Below are positions 43,335 to 51,606 of a stretch of DNA of 64,000 bases, one piece after another. The notes beneath the pieces were generated by a model. That model ran no database searches and had not been told where the DNA came from. It was given only the letters and a program-made list of their open reading frames with translations. The stretch is from Sneathiella chungangensis. Lineage in GTDB: Bacteria > Pseudomonadota > Alphaproteobacteria > Sneathiellales > Sneathiellaceae. Location of the stretch: contig NZ_WTVA01000003.1 in the NCBI RefSeq assembly GCF_009882935.1, forward strand, positions 160,715-224,714, in the 5' to 3' direction. Made by a program: the position numbers and the translations under genes. Numbering within the stretch: the first letter of the stretch is position 1; each line of letters opens with the position of its first letter.

Positions 43335-44198
43335 CTACTTCGAATATCCGCTCTCGATAAAATCGGCGAGCGTCGCCGCCATCTCGTTGCGGGCCCCCGC
43401 CTTTTGCGCGAGGGTGACGTGGAATTTCGGCAGCTTCGGGAAGGCGTCGCCGAAAGGGATTTTCTCAAGCTCCGGCGGCACCAGGCTGCTGAGGAAGACA
43501 CCGACGGCGAGATCCATGCGGATCATCGCGAACAGGGCGTCGAGATTGTTGCTCTCATAGACGCGCTTCCACGGCCGGGCGATGCGATCGAGTGCCTCCA
43601 TCGCCGGCAGGCGGAAGACGCAGCCGGTGCTGGCGATCGACAGGGCGAGGGGGTTTCGCTCGCGCACCGTCCCGCCGCGGGCGCCGATCCAGGCAAGCTG
43701 GTCGGTGAACAGCGAGCGGCCGCTCCGGTCCTTGTCCAGCTCCTCGAGAAGCGACAGATCGAGCTCGCCATTGGCCAGCGCCGCCTTGAGCTCGAGCGTG
43801 CCGGCGCAGACGAGATTGATGCCGACATCGGGATATTGCTCGGCGAACAGCCGGAGGATATTGGGAAGCCGCCCGCCCATCAGGTCGAGCGGGATGCCGA
43901 GTGATAAAGTTCCCGCAAACTGCACCGGCGTCACGTCGCGCATGATCCGGTCGTTGAGGACGAGAAGCTGCCGCGCCTTGGAGAGCATCACCTCCCCGGC
44001 GTCGGTCAGGGTGAGCCCGGTTTTCTGCCGGTCGAGGAGCGGACTCGCGAGCTGTTCCTCGAGTTTGCGGATCTGCTGGCTGACCGCGCCCTGCGACATG
44101 TTGAGAAGCTGCGCGGCGCGGGTCATGCTCGCCGTCTCGGCAACCGCGCAGAAGGTCCGGAGCAGATGGAGATCGAGGAGGGGGCGTGCCTGTATCAT
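43335..44198 (-). CDS. LysR-type transcriptional regulator
   Basis: A 287-residue regulator with the winged helix at residues 8-67 (LHLLRTFCAVAETASMTRAAQLLNMSQGAVSQQIRKLEEQL) and a periplasmic-binding-like effector domain from about 90 (LSLGIPLDLMGGRLP). It is divergent from a cupin gene and upstream of the phzF-like gene, so both are likely targets. The inducer is unknown. Confidence 0.93.
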   Translation of the reverse strand: MIQARPLLDLHLLRTFCAVAETASMTRAAQLLNMSQGAVSQQIRKLEEQLASPLLDRQKTGLTLTDAGEVMLSKARQLLVLNDRIMRDVTPVQFAGTLSLGIPLDLMGGRLPNILRLFAEQYPDVGINLVCAGTLELKAALANGELDLSLLEELDKDRSGRSLFTDQLAWIGARGGTVRERNPLALSIASTGCVFRLPAMEALDRIARPWKRVYESNNLDALFAMIRMDLAVGVFLSSLVPPELEKIPFGDAFPKLPKFHVTLAQKAGARNEMAATLADFIESGYSK

Positions 44199-44210
44199 TA
44201 GAAAATCTAA
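44198..44210. promoter_or_regulatory. Short palindrome at the LysR start, candidate operator
   Basis: TTAGA at 44198-44202 is mirrored by TCTAA at 44206-44210 around AAA. It overlaps the first base of the LysR gene in the AT-rich divergent region before the cupin gene, where LysR proteins usually bind. Confidence 0.4.
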
Positions 44211-44313
44211 TTCATTCCATAAAATAAATTAGTTTTAATAATTCTTGATTTGCGCCTAAAGTCAAGAACAAACAACTATCGCCATGAATGTCACAGAGAA
44301 AGGGACCGCCCCG

Positions 44314-44679
44314 ATGCAGACCGTGAATTTACAGGAAAAATTTGACCAGTTCGATGCCTACTGGACCCCGCATATCGTCGCCGAGGCCAACGGCCAGCAT
44401 GTCCGCATTGCCAAGCTGAAGAATTCCTTCGTCTGGCACAAGCATGATAAGGAGGATGAGCTGTTTATTGTCGTCAAGGGCACCCTGACCGTGAATTTCC
44501 GCGACCATGTGGAAACGGTGCGCGAGGGGGAGCTGCTGGTAATCCCGCGCGGGGTGGAGCATCTGCCGCAATCGGAGGAGGAGGTGCTGCTCATCAATAT
44601 CACCAGGGCGGAAACCACCCATACCGGCGATACCGTCGCCGACGTCACGATCCCGCTGGAGAAGATGAAACGGCTCTAG
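44314..44679 (+). CDS. Cupin-domain protein
   Basis: A 121-residue single-cupin protein. The metal motif is FVWHKHDKEDELFIVVKG (His-x-His-x5-Glu style) and the second part is PRGVEHLPQSEEEVLLI, with His. It could be a small isomerase, dioxygenase or sensor. The ATG at 44314 is better supported (AAAGGGA) than one 30 bases before. It is divergent from LysR. Confidence 0.85.
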   Translation: MQTVNLQEKFDQFDAYWTPHIVAEANGQHVRIAKLKNSFVWHKHDKEDELFIVVKGTLTVNFRDHVETVREGELLVIPRGVEHLPQSEEEVLLINITRAETTHTGDTVADVTIPLEKMKRL

Positions 44680-44737
44680 CTATCCGCAGCGCCGCCCTTT
44701 ATGATGCTGACGGACAGGCAAGCGGCAGAGGGGGCGG

Positions 44738-45853
44738 ATGAGGCTCAGGAAGAAAGTCGGGATCGGGGTCAGTTCCGGAATGCTCGTGCTGATCCTCGCG
44801 GTGGTCAGCGTCGGCTATGCCCTCAGCGCCCATATCGCCGGCACGCGGCTTGCCCGCGTCGAGGCTTCGCCGAACTACCAGGACGGCGCCTTCGTCAATA
44901 TCGAGCCTCCGGCACCCTTCGAGCTCGACTGGGGCTATGTGAAGGCGCAGTTCTTCGGCGAGGAGAAGCGGGTGCCGCCGGGCCCGATCCCCGTGGTGAC
45001 GCTGGCGGAGAGTTATCTTGACGGACCGGCGCCCGAGGGGTTGCACGTGACTTGGCTCGGCCATGCGAGCGTGCTGATCGAGATTGACGGCCATCGCGTC
45101 CTCACCGATCCGGTACTGTCGGAGCGGGCCTCACCCTTCCAGTTTGTCGGGCCGAAGCGCTTTCATCCGCCGCCGCTGCCGCTGGAAAATCTCAAGGGTA
45201 TCGATGCGGTAGTGATTTCCCACAGCCATTACGACCATCTCGACAAGGCGACGATCCGCCATCTCGCGGGGCAGGGGACGGAATTCTTCGTCCCCCTCGG
45301 CGTTGGCGCCTATCTGGAGGAGTGGGGCGTGCCGGCGGCGCAGATCCATGGCCTCGACTGGTGGGAGACGATGCCGCTCGGCGATCTCGCCATCGTTGCG
45401 ACCCCGGCGCGGCATTATTCGGGGCGCGGCCTGTTCGACTACAAGGAAACGCTCTGGGCCTCCTGGTCGATCCTTGGTCCCGCCCACCGGGTCTATTACA
45501 GCGGCGACAGCGGCTATTCGAAACAATTCCGCGCGATCGGCGAGCGGTTCGGGCCGTTCGATCTCAATATCGTCAAGGTCGGCTCCTACGGGCCCGGCCA
45601 GTCCTGGCTCGATATCCATATGATTCCGGAGGATGCTGTCGAGGTCGTGCGCGATGTCGGCGGCGGGCCGATGCTGCCGGTGCATTGGGCGACCTTCAAC
45701 CTGGCCATCCATGACTGGGACGAGCCGATCCGGCGCGCGGAAAAGGCGGCGGCGGAGAAGGGCGTGACGCTGCTGACGCCAAGACCGGGCGAGACGGTCG
45801 ACCTCGCCGCCCCGGCCGCCTCCAGCCGCTGGTGGGAGAGCGTGGGCAACTAG
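44738..45853 (+). CDS. MBL-fold metallohydrolase, NAPE-PLD/UlaG type, membrane anchored
   Basis: A 371-residue protein. A signal anchor lies at about residues 8-30, so the enzyme probably faces the periplasm. The metallo-beta-lactamase motif is HSHYDH at 162-167, after VTWLGHASVLIEIDGHRVLTDPVLS, and further ligands follow in ARHYSGRG, YYSGDSGY and PVHWATF. This is the pattern of the NAPE-phospholipase D-like branch, which cuts phosphodiesters of lipids. Substrate is inferred only. The ribosome site is weak (GGGGGC). Confidence 0.9.
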   Translation: MRLRKKVGIGVSSGMLVLILAVVSVGYALSAHIAGTRLARVEASPNYQDGAFVNIEPPAPFELDWGYVKAQFFGEEKRVPPGPIPVVTLAESYLDGPAPEGLHVTWLGHASVLIEIDGHRVLTDPVLSERASPFQFVGPKRFHPPPLPLENLKGIDAVVISHSHYDHLDKATIRHLAGQGTEFFVPLGVGAYLEEWGVPAAQIHGLDWWETMPLGDLAIVATPARHYSGRGLFDYKETLWASWSILGPAHRVYYSGDSGYSKQFRAIGERFGPFDLNIVKVGSYGPGQSWLDIHMIPEDAVEVVRDVGGGPMLPVHWATFNLAIHDWDEPIRRAEKAAAEKGVTLLTPRPGETVDLAAPAASSRWWESVGN

Positions 45854-45924
45854 CCATCTCCGGCTGCTCCCCTTGCAAAAAGCGACGCCGACCCGCGAGG
45901 GCCGGGGCCGGCCTCACTATGGGG

Positions 45925-46056
45925 TCAGATTTTTTTCCCGGCGATATTGAGCCGCGCCTTGGTGACGGTGGAGACGGGTTCGGCCTGAAGCTTGATCTTT
46001 ACCTGCTTGGGCTTCTTGATTTCGCGGTTGCCGCGCTTGTTATTGCCTTTGGACAT
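45925..46056 (-). CDS. Small basic protein (43 residues)
   Basis: A 43-codon gene with a good ribosome site (AAAGGAATAGAC). The product opens MSKGNNKRGNREIKKPKQ and is basic and polar, with a short hydrophobic end (KARLNIAGKKI). Similar tiny NNKRGNRExKKPK proteins are met across alphaproteobacteria as conserved hypotheticals. It probably binds nucleic acid or ribosomes, but this is inference from charge alone. Confidence 0.7.
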   Translation of the reverse strand: MSKGNNKRGNREIKKPKQVKIKLQAEPVSTVTKARLNIAGKKI

Positions 46057-46135
46057 ATGTCTATTCCTTTTGGGTGAGAGAACGGCCGCCCCGTCATCTG
46101 GCGGAGCGGCCGGTATTCGCTGTCGCGCGAAGGGT

Positions 46136-46525
46136 CTAGTCGGTTTTAAAATCCGCCTCGATCAGCTCAAGGCAGGCGGAGGCGACATTATCGTCGGGCG
46201 TTGCGCCGCCGGGAAAGGTGACCCAGCCGGCATCGCGCAGATGGTCATCGCGCTGCCAGGAACTGATGGCGTTCAGATTGACGATCAGCTCGCTGTCGGT
46301 CTTGGCGGCCATTGCGAACCGTTCGGCGCAGATCGGGGCGAGGGCGGATACCTTGGCGCTGATGCTCGCCTTGGCGACCTTCTTTTCGACCAGGCCGCCG
46401 GTTTCCCAGCCGCCAAAACCGAAGCCGATGGCCATCGTGGCGATTGCGCCGACGACAAGGCCCTGGAACAGGCGGACCGGTGCGCTGCCGTCAACATAGG
46501 GCGCTAAAAATGCAGGGGTTTTCAT
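46136..46525 (-). CDS. Membrane-anchored protein of unknown function
   Basis: A 129-residue protein with one N-terminal membrane helix (about 22-42) rich in Gly, then a periplasmic or cytoplasmic helical domain with two Cys (ALAPICAERF and VASACLELIEADF). The helix and Cys spacing resemble the small DUF-type proteins with a SALxPxCxxxF motif seen in alphaproteobacteria. Function unknown. It may share a transcript with the small basic gene downstream. Confidence 0.7.
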   Translation of the reverse strand: MKTPAFLAPYVDGSAPVRLFQGLVVGAIATMAIGFGFGGWETGGLVEKKVAKASISAKVSALAPICAERFAMAAKTDSELIVNLNAISSWQRDDHLRDAGWVTFPGGATPDDNVASACLELIEADFKTD

Positions 46526-46920
46526 GAAATTTCCTTTTCATTTACAGGGCGGAGAATTCCACCCTGTCGCAACCACATCCGTTGTCAGGAGGTCCTGTTC
46601 GTCGAATTTTTTTGATGGAGCGGATAACAAAAGATGAAATTATGATAATACAAAATCGCCGAAAAAGCAATTATTTAATAAATATGACAAATTATTATTT
46701 CGTATTTCTTGTAATTTAAAAAAATAAAAACGAGATTATTATTTAAATTATACTTACAAAATATTGACTATATTTACATGATTCTGTTGATGTTTTATCC
46801 ATTCCGCCGTTTTTTTTGGGAACGTAAGGATTTTATCCCGCGTCCCGCATTGGCGATCTCTTCGCGAGGGACGGGGGCGGTGCTGCGGGGCGGTGAAGGG
46901 GCGAAGACGGGCGGGGCGTC
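46526..46920. other. AT-rich intergenic region without a clear gene
   Basis: About 395 bases. The part 46620-46800 is extremely AT-rich, with long A and T runs, and contains only ORFs of about 25-52 codons without ribosome sites. It could hold the promoter of the membrane-anchored gene to the left or mark a past insertion. No terminator or palindrome stood out. Confidence 0.4.
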
Positions 46921-47526
46921 CTATTTCCCGCAGTAGCTTTCCAAAAGCGGCCGCAGCAGGGCGGTCAGCGCCGCCACCTGCCGCTTGGCGGGCCAGGTCT
47001 CGGGATTGAGGGTGGCGCGGGTGGCGATCCCGTCGATGGCGGCGACCAGCGCATCGGCGGTATCACGGGCAAGCTCCGGGTCCTGCGGCGCGCCCTGCAA
47101 GGTCTGCAGGCGCTCGGCGATCCGCTCGACGAAGGCGTCGAAATAGTCCCGGTTCATGAGGCGCAGCTGATCGTCGGTGACCGCGCGGCCCCAGAAGGCC
47201 AGCCAGATCCGCCATTCGCCGCGACTCTCGTCATCGATCGGAAGATAGCCGCAGACCCGGCGCACATAGGCGGTGATATCATTGGCCTTGCCGGCCTTGA
47301 ACGGCATATCGACCCGCGCGAGCGTCCGCCGGACTACCTCGGCGAGGGCGGCGGCCAGCACCGCGTCCTTGCTGTCGAAATGATGGGTGACGGTGCCGAC
47401 GGTCACTTTGCCAGCGCGGGCGACATCGCGAAGCCGGACATTTTCAACCCCGCCCTTTTCAATCAGGCGGATCGCCGCATCGGCGATCATCTGTTTTTGC
47501 GAATTCAGGTCCACAAGCTTCGGCAT
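46921..47526 (-). CDS. TetR-family transcriptional regulator
   Basis: A 201-residue repressor-type protein. The helix-turn-helix is at residues 8-55 (ADAAIRLIEKGGVENVRLRDVARAGKVTVGTVTHHFDSKDAVLAAAL). The C-terminal ligand domain is BetI-like in length. The ATG at 47526 is chosen by family start, though its ribosome site is weak. A TTGTACAA palindrome at 47537-47544 lies just before it, a candidate autoregulatory site. It follows the cyclase-hydrolase gene by 85 bases on the same strand. Confidence 0.9.
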   Translation of the reverse strand: MPKLVDLNSQKQMIADAAIRLIEKGGVENVRLRDVARAGKVTVGTVTHHFDSKDAVLAAALAEVVRRTLARVDMPFKAGKANDITAYVRRVCGYLPIDDESRGEWRIWLAFWGRAVTDDQLRLMNRDYFDAFVERIAERLQTLQGAPQDPELARDTADALVAAIDGIATRATLNPETWPAKRQVAALTALLRPLLESYCGK

Positions 47527-47611
47527 CGGAAAATTCTTGTACAAAAGCCGGGGTCTGTCAAGAAAAGCCGGAGATCGCCGGTTTTACCGGATCGGCCCGC
47601 ACCCGGCGGTT

Positions 47612-49006
47612 TCAGCCGTGCTCTGCCAGGAAGGCATGGACGTCGCGCTCCAGCAGCGGCCAGACGGGATCGTTCTCGGGCACCAGGTGATTGTCCCCCT
47701 CATAGGAGACGAAACGGGCATTGGGAAGGCCGGCGGCGAGCTTTCGCCCTTCCTGGATCGGCTGCATCCGATCGCCGGTGCAATGGGCGACGAGGCAGGG
47801 CACGGTGACCTTAGGGAGAATGTCCGTGACGTCCAGATTATCGAGGGCTTCGCGGTAGCGGCCGAGATTTTCCGGCGTGATCATCTCCAGCATGTCCTCG
47901 GCGTAGCGGCGGCGATCCTCCTCGCTGGCGCCGGGGACGATGGTCTGCGCCAGCAGGTCGCGAAGCGAGGGATAGTCGTCCTCCCAACCCGCCGTCATCA
48001 TGGCGCGGAAAGCCTCCGCCATTTTCTTGTCGCGGGCGCCGCTGCGCTTGGCTTTGCCTTGCGAAAATCCGCCAATCATGACGAGGGCCGACACCCGCTC
48101 CGGCCGGCGGGCGGCGAAGGCGGCGGAAATGGCGCAGCCCTGCGAAAAGGCGAGGATCGGCGCGCGCGCCACCCCCGCCGCGTCGAACACAGCCTCCATA
48201 TCGTCGAGGAAGCGATCAAAGGAGATTTCGGCGACATCCCAGTCGGATAGTCCGTTGCCGCGCGCATCGAACCGCACCAGCCGGTATTTGCTGGAAATCG
48301 AGGTGGTCATCGGCGCAAACCCCGGTCCGCGCCAGTCGAGCTGGAGATGGCTGATCCAGTTCGGCGCCTTGATGACGGGCTCGCCCTCGCCTGTGGCCGT
48401 CCAGGCGAGGCGGACCTTGTCACGGGTCGTGCAGAACTTGATTTCCTGCGTCTCCGCCAGCTGCCGGCGGCGGGCCTTCACCTTCGGGTCCGTGAAATCG
48501 ACGGAGAGCACCTCGATCGGCTGATCGATGCCCTTGAAGCTATGCGCGCCCTCCCGGTGGAGCTGGATATTGATGTTGCTGCCCGCCAGATCGCAGATGA
48601 CGCGCGAGACGAGAATGCCGCCGGGCTTGGCTGCCGCCTGCAGCCGCGCCGCGATATTGACGCCATCGCCGAAGATATCCTCGCCCTCCACCACGACATC
48701 GCCCGCATGCAGGCCGGCGCGCAAGGCGATGGGTTCGGAAAAGCTGAAGGGAAGGTCGGGCGCCCGCATCTGCTGTTGGATATCGACCGCGCATCGGAGG
48801 GCATCGGCCGCGGCGGAAAATTCGATCAGGGCGCCGTCGCCGAGCAATTTGACGACGCGCCCGTGATGCCTATCGACGGCGGGCGTGATGATGGCGCGGT
48901 ATATCTTGTTCAATGCCGCGAGGAGACCGGCAGAATCCAGCTGCATCATCCGGCTGAAGCCGACGACGTCGAGGGATACGATTGCGGCCAGTCTTCGGTG
49001 TTGCAT
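47612..49006 (-). CDS. Class III nucleotidyl cyclase fused to an alpha/beta hydrolase
   Basis: A 464-residue fusion. The first ~165 residues are a class III cyclase: VSLDVVGFSRMM (first metal Asp), VVKLLGDGALIEF (second metal Asp) and DIFGDGVNIAARL (Asn and Arg of the transition state), so it looks active. From about 185 an alpha/beta hydrolase follows: RLVRFDARGNGLSD, nucleophile elbow FSQGCA with Ser, and the likely Asp and His in CTGDRMQ and EGDNHLVPE. Both halves keep catalytic residues. The product may be cAMP or cGMP; the hydrolase may act as a sensor. It is 16 bases behind an SDR gene. ATG at 49006 follows GGAG. Confidence 0.9.
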   Translation of the reverse strand: MQHRRLAAIVSLDVVGFSRMMQLDSAGLLAALNKIYRAIITPAVDRHHGRVVKLLGDGALIEFSAAADALRCAVDIQQQMRAPDLPFSFSEPIALRAGLHAGDVVVEGEDIFGDGVNIAARLQAAAKPGGILVSRVICDLAGSNINIQLHREGAHSFKGIDQPIEVLSVDFTDPKVKARRRQLAETQEIKFCTTRDKVRLAWTATGEGEPVIKAPNWISHLQLDWRGPGFAPMTTSISSKYRLVRFDARGNGLSDWDVAEISFDRFLDDMEAVFDAAGVARAPILAFSQGCAISAAFAARRPERVSALVMIGGFSQGKAKRSGARDKKMAEAFRAMMTAGWEDDYPSLRDLLAQTIVPGASEEDRRRYAEDMLEMITPENLGRYREALDNLDVTDILPKVTVPCLVAHCTGDRMQPIQEGRKLAAGLPNARFVSYEGDNHLVPENDPVWPLLERDVHAFLAEHG

Positions 49007-49022
49007 GGTCTCCGCCCCTGAC

Positions 49023-49727
49023 CTATACGCTCCGCGTGAGGCCGCCATCGATGCGGATATTCTGCCCCGTGATATAGGCCGCCGCGTCGGAGGCGAGATA
49101 GCTCACCAGGCCGGAGACTTCCTCCGCCTTGCCATAGCGGCCCATGGGGATGCGGGCGCGGCGATCCTCTGTCTCCGGCAGGCTGTCGATAAAGCCGGGG
49201 AGGATGTTATTCATCCGCACATTATCCCCCGCGAACTTGTCCGAGAACAGCTTGGTGAAGGAGGCAAGCCCCGCCCGGAACACACCCGACGTCGGGAAGA
49301 GGGGGTCGGGCTCAAACACCGCGAAGGTGGAGATATTGATGATTGTCCCGCCTCCTTGCTTGGCCATGATTGGCGCGACCATGCGCGCCGGGCGGATGGC
49401 GTTCAGGAGATAGACCTCCATGCCCTTGTGCCAGTCCTCATCGCTGATCTCCAGCACGTCGCCCTTCGGTCCATGCCCTGCGGAATTGACCAGCACATCG
49501 ATGCGGCCCCATGTCTCCATCGCCAGATCGACGAGTTTCTGAAGATCCGCCTTCTCAAGGTTGGAGCCGGTAACACCGACACCGCCCAGTTCTTCGGCGA
49601 GTGCTTCGCCCTTGCCCGACGAGGAGAGGATGGCGACCTTAAAGCCGTCGTCCGCGAGTTTGCGCGCCGCGTCGGCGCCCATGCCGCTGCCGCCTGCGGT
49701 GATAAGAGCCACTTTTTCCGATGCCAT
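49023..49727 (-). CDS. SDR-family oxidoreductase with altered active site
   Basis: A 234-residue Rossmann protein. The cofactor loop TAGGSGMG (10-17) and NSAGHG are typical, as is the DGG end. Where most SDRs have Tyr-x3-Lys, this one has S147-G-V-F-R151 after FPT, so the catalytic Tyr is missing and Lys is Arg. It may be a non-reducing or NAD-sensing member. It is first in a likely operon with the cyclase-hydrolase gene and divergent from the TPR-cyclase gene. Confidence 0.85.
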   Translation of the reverse strand: MASEKVALITAGGSGMGADAARKLADDGFKVAILSSSGKGEALAEELGGVGVTGSNLEKADLQKLVDLAMETWGRIDVLVNSAGHGPKGDVLEISDEDWHKGMEVYLLNAIRPARMVAPIMAKQGGGTIINISTFAVFEPDPLFPTSGVFRAGLASFTKLFSDKFAGDNVRMNNILPGFIDSLPETEDRRARIPMGRYGKAEEVSGLVSYLASDAAAYITGQNIRIDGGLTRSV

Positions 49728-49825
49728 TATCTTTCTCCCGATTGATCATTTTCTCCACTATAGGCGGGCGCTCTATCTTTTCCATTTATTTCGGCTAAAC
49801 TTGCGGCGAAAAGGAGAAGAAATCT

Positions 49826-51529
49826 GTGCAACGCCGCCTGAGCGCCATTCTCGCCGCCGATGTGGTGAATTATTCCCGCCTGATGGGGGCGGATCAATCC
49901 GGCACGCTCGCGGCGCTCCGGGCAATGCGGAGGGACCTGTTCGAACCCGCCGTCGCCAGGCATCGCGGCGAGATCGTCAAGCGCATGGGCGATGGCTGGC
50001 TGGTCGAATTCGCCAGCGTCTCCGATGCGGTCGACTGCGCGATGCAGGTGCAGGAAGGGCTCGCGGACCATGATCTCCTGCGCCTCAGGATCGGCATCCA
50101 TATTGGTGAGGTGGTTTTCGAGGAGGAGGATATCTATGGCGACGGCGTCAATATCGCCGCGCGGCTCGAAGCGTTGGCCGAGCCCGGTGGGCTGCTGATT
50201 TCCGACAGTGTGCGGAACAGTCTCGATGGCAAGGCGGCGGCGGTCTTTGCGGACGGCGGGGTGCAATCGCTCAAGAATATCGCGCGGCCGGTTTCCGTCT
50301 GGCGCTGGTCGGTCGGCGGCGGTGCGCCCGCGGGCGTCGCGGAACCACTCGCGCTGCCCGAGAAACCCTCCATCGCGGTGCTGCCCTTCACCAATATGTC
50401 CGGCGATCCGGAGCAGGACTATTTCGCCGACGGCATCACCGAGGATATCATCACCGAGCTGGCCCGCCTCCAGAGCCTGTTCGTCATCGCCCGCAATACC
50501 AGCTTCACCTTCAAGGGGGAAAGCCGCAATGTTCAGGATGTCGCGCGGACGCTAGGCGTGCATTACGTGCTGGAGGGCAGCGTGCGCAAGGCGGGCAACC
50601 GGGTGCGCGTGACCGGTCAGCTGATCGACGGCAAGAGCGGCGGCCATGCCTGGGCGGAGCGGTATGATCGCGATCTTGCCGACATCTTCGCGGTTCAGGA
50701 CGATGTGACGGACAAGATCGTCAAGGCGCTGAAAGTCAGCCTTGTCGGCGCGGACGAACTGCCGGAACGGGTGGAAACGGCGGCGCCTGAGGCCTATGAC
50801 TGCGTTCTCCGTGGGCGCGAGCAGTACCGGCTCTTTACCAAAGAGGCGCTGGCCAATGCCCGCGCCCTGTACGAGCGGGCCACCGCCATTGATCCGCACT
50901 ATGCCGCGGCCTATGCCGGCCTTGCGGAGGTGTGCCTGCATGAATGGTTCCTTGGCGATGCGGCGGCAATTGACACGACATTCGAGCTGGCGCTGAAGGC
51001 GGCGAGCCTCAATCCCGACCTGCCGCTGGTTTATGAGGCGCTCGGCAATGCCTATCTGTTCACCGGCCGCCATGACGAGGCGATTGCGGCCTTCCTGCGC
51101 TGGATCGAGTTGGAGCCGAACAGCGCCGAGGCCTATGCCAACCTTGCCGGGGCTCATGTGTTCAACGGCGAGCCGGAAAAGGTCCATGACCTGATCGCCA
51201 GGGCGTCGCGCCTCAATCCCGTCTATCCCTTCTATTATCCGCTCTATCGCGGCCAGGCCTATTTCGTCGCCGGCCGGTATGAGGAGGCGGCGGATTTCAT
51301 CACGCGGGCGGCGGATCTCAATCCGGCCTCGCCGCATCCGCCGATGTGCCTTGCCGCCAGTCTCGCCCTTCTGGGCCGGGAGGAGGAGGCGAAGGCCGCC
51401 GTCGCCGCGACCTATGCGATCATCCCGGACGCGCGCCTCGACTCCGTTCGGAAGAACCTGCCGTTCCGGCGGCCGGACGATCTCGACCGCCTGCTCGGCG
51501 CGATGCGGCGCGCGGGATTTACCGACTGA
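49826..51529 (+). CDS. Class III nucleotidyl cyclase with TolB-like and TPR regions
   Basis: A 567-residue protein. A cyclase domain (1-165) has AILAADVVNYSRLM, IVKRMGDGWLVEF and DIYGDGVNIAARLE, all catalytic residues in place. A middle part (about 180-290) opens PSIAVLPFTNMSGDPEQDYFADGITEDI, the TolB-like FlgO-type pattern common in these fusions, and TPR repeats fill 310-560. The start is GTG after AAGGAGAAG. The TPRs probably bind a protein that tunes the cyclase. It is divergent from the SDR/cyclase-hydrolase operon. Confidence 0.92.
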   Translation: MQRRLSAILAADVVNYSRLMGADQSGTLAALRAMRRDLFEPAVARHRGEIVKRMGDGWLVEFASVSDAVDCAMQVQEGLADHDLLRLRIGIHIGEVVFEEEDIYGDGVNIAARLEALAEPGGLLISDSVRNSLDGKAAAVFADGGVQSLKNIARPVSVWRWSVGGGAPAGVAEPLALPEKPSIAVLPFTNMSGDPEQDYFADGITEDIITELARLQSLFVIARNTSFTFKGESRNVQDVARTLGVHYVLEGSVRKAGNRVRVTGQLIDGKSGGHAWAERYDRDLADIFAVQDDVTDKIVKALKVSLVGADELPERVETAAPEAYDCVLRGREQYRLFTKEALANARALYERATAIDPHYAAAYAGLAEVCLHEWFLGDAAAIDTTFELALKAASLNPDLPLVYEALGNAYLFTGRHDEAIAAFLRWIELEPNSAEAYANLAGAHVFNGEPEKVHDLIARASRLNPVYPFYYPLYRGQAYFVAGRYEEAADFITRAADLNPASPHPPMCLAASLALLGREEEAKAAVAATYAIIPDARLDSVRKNLPFRRPDDLDRLLGAMRRAGFTD

Positions 51530-51606
51530 CGGCTAGCGCCGCTACCACCCGCGATGACAATGCCCTTGCCCCCCGGGGTAATCCACTCCTGTACGCGGGC
51601 GGATGG

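Noticed and set aside
46615-46632. A GAGCGGATAACAA string that looks like half of the lac operator.
   Set aside because: It is a 13-base chance match in an AT-rich intergenic region; no LacI-type regulator or lac genes are near and the second arm is missing.
46779-46937. A 52-codon plus-strand ORF running into the end of the TetR gene.
   Set aside because: No ribosome site, overlaps the TetR stop in antisense, and the second half is ordinary GC-rich shadow.
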